Shown one piece after another: positions 63,197 through 64,000 of a stretch of 64,000 nucleotides of DNA. The translations under genes were made by a program, and so were the position numbers. The notes below the pieces were generated by a model. That model worked only from the letters and a program-made list of their open reading frames with translations. It ran no database searches and was not told the origin of the DNA. Source of the stretch: Streptomyces cellulosae (GTDB taxonomy: Bacteria > Actinomycetota > Actinomycetes > Streptomycetales > Streptomycetaceae); contig NZ_JOEV01000007.1 in NCBI RefSeq assembly GCF_000721105.1, positions 124,001 to 188,000 on the forward strand, given 5' to 3'. Position 1 is the stretch's first letter; every line of letters begins with the position of its first letter.

Positions 63197-63400
63197 GCGG
63201 ATCAAGAAAGCGTAAAGCGGACGACGGCACAAGAGGGCATGCCGCCGCCGCCCCTCCCCAGTTGCCGCCCTCTACGAACAGTTCACGCCATGGCGGCTTT
63301 CTTCACTCTTGACCTGCTCATGCCATGCACAGAACCATGAGCGGCACACCCGCACCAGCACGTCGCTGAACCACCCCCCACTCCACACCTAGGAGACTTC

Positions 63401-64000
63401 ATGCGACTTCGTGTACGAGGCCCGGGCGCCCGCACCCACAGACGGCGCATAGCCGTGGCCGCCGTCACCTCCCTCGCGGCGCTCGCCCTCGCCGCCCCGC
63501 TCTCCGCGAACGCCGACAGCGCCCGGACGGCGGCCCCCTCGGCGGACGACATCCGCCAGTACGAGGTGCACCTGAGCTCGGACTCCGCCTCCCGTACGGC
63601 GCTCCAGCGGGCCGGCGTGACGGTCGACGACGCCGACGACCACTCGGTCTTCATCTCCGGCCGCGCCGACCAGGTGAAGAAGCTCAAGCAACTCGGCTAC
63701 GACGTCACGGCGATGGGCGCGGTGCCGGACCGGTCGGGCGGCGAGGGCGACGTACGGCTCCTCGACTTCCCCTCCGCCGACTCCCGCTACCACAACTACG
63801 CCGAGACGAACGCGGAGATCGACACCCGGCTCGCGGCCTACCCGAACATCATGAGCAAGCGCGTGATCGGGAAGTCGTACCAGGGCCGGGACATCGTCGC
63901 CATCAAGATCAGCGACAACGTGGGGACGGACGAGGCCGAGCCCGAGGTGCTGTTCACCCACCATCAGCACGCCCGTGAGCATCTGACGGTGGAGATGGCG
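63401..64000 (+). CDS. Secreted M14 zinc carboxypeptidase (5' part)
   Basis: At least 200 residues; the gene runs off the window. Signal peptide: basic [28 protein letters not shown]. An activation-like prodomain follows ([19 protein letters not shown] to about 115), then the catalytic domain with [32 protein letters not shown] and [14 protein letters not shown], whose HAREH...E supplies zinc ligands of the M14 family. AGGAG lies before ATG 63401. Confidence 0.92.
   Translation, partial: MRLRVRGPGARTHRRRIAVAAVTSLAALALAAPLSANADSARTAAPSADDIRQYEVHLSSDSASRTALQRAGVTVDDADDHSVFISGRADQVKKLKQLGYDVTAMGAVPDRSGGEGDVRLLDFPSADSRYHNYAETNAEIDTRLAAYPNIMSKRVIGKSYQGRDIVAIKISDNVGTDEAEPEVLFTHHQHAREHLTVEMA

Overview
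This 64 kb window is high-GC actinobacterial chromosome, almost certainly Streptomyces. Evidence: strong G/C bias at third codon positions, frequent GTG and TTG starts, a WhiB-like regulator, and actinobacterial families (DUF1707, DUF4245, DUF6542, DUF5753/DUF397, polyphosphate glucokinase). The order ychF, ppgK, ispH, xseA/xseB, glpX, whiB-like, class I fumarase, fumC, SpoIIE-type phosphatase resembles, from memory, the S. coelicolor SCO504x-505x core neighbourhood. No rRNA, tRNA, CRISPR array or intact insertion sequence was seen.

1-1.6 kb is accessory DNA with a decayed ATPase remnant and a SnoaL-like gene. 1.76-9.9 kb is the most unusual part. A tightly coupled operon encodes a trypsin-like protease, a PknG-type kinase with TPRs, a vWA/zinc-ribbon protein, a four-helix membrane protein with a large extracytoplasmic loop, and an anchored family 1 solute-binding protein. 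A trypsin-co-occurring (trypco2) protein is divergently encoded. The kinase, membrane protein and binding protein match the logic of the mycobacterial PknG/GlnX/GlnH nutrient-sensing operon. The protease, vWA protein and trypco2 come from the repertoire of actinobacterial NTP-dependent conflict or signalling systems.

10.4-43.9 kb is mostly housekeeping: YchF, polyphosphate glucokinase, IspH, exonuclease VII, a RutE-like nitroreductase, fructose bisphosphatase, a WhiB-like protein, two unrelated fumarases around a probably acquired acyltransferase, a SpoIIE-type phosphatase, a class A penicillin-binding protein, an SPFH/ribbon-helix-helix operon, a PadR/ABC operon, an AI-2E-type permease, a secreted transglycosylase, PIN-PhoH, a cis-prenyltransferase and small enzymes.

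43.9-55.7 kb is a long minus-strand Tad pilus locus: conserved zinc-ribbon protein, CpaB, TadZ, two TadE-like proteins, TadA, TadB, TadC, a NarL-type two-component system, Flp pilin, TadG-like protein, lipoprotein and OmpA-like protein. No prepilin peptidase is visible here. 56-64 kb is accessory and secreted: a GH18 chitinase behind a DasR-like site, two tandem Imm5-like proteins, a secreted beta-propeller protein, a truncated DUF5753 regulator with an intact DUF397-like partner, an Nramp-family transporter lacking the usual metal motifs, and the start of a secreted M14 carboxypeptidase cut by the window end.
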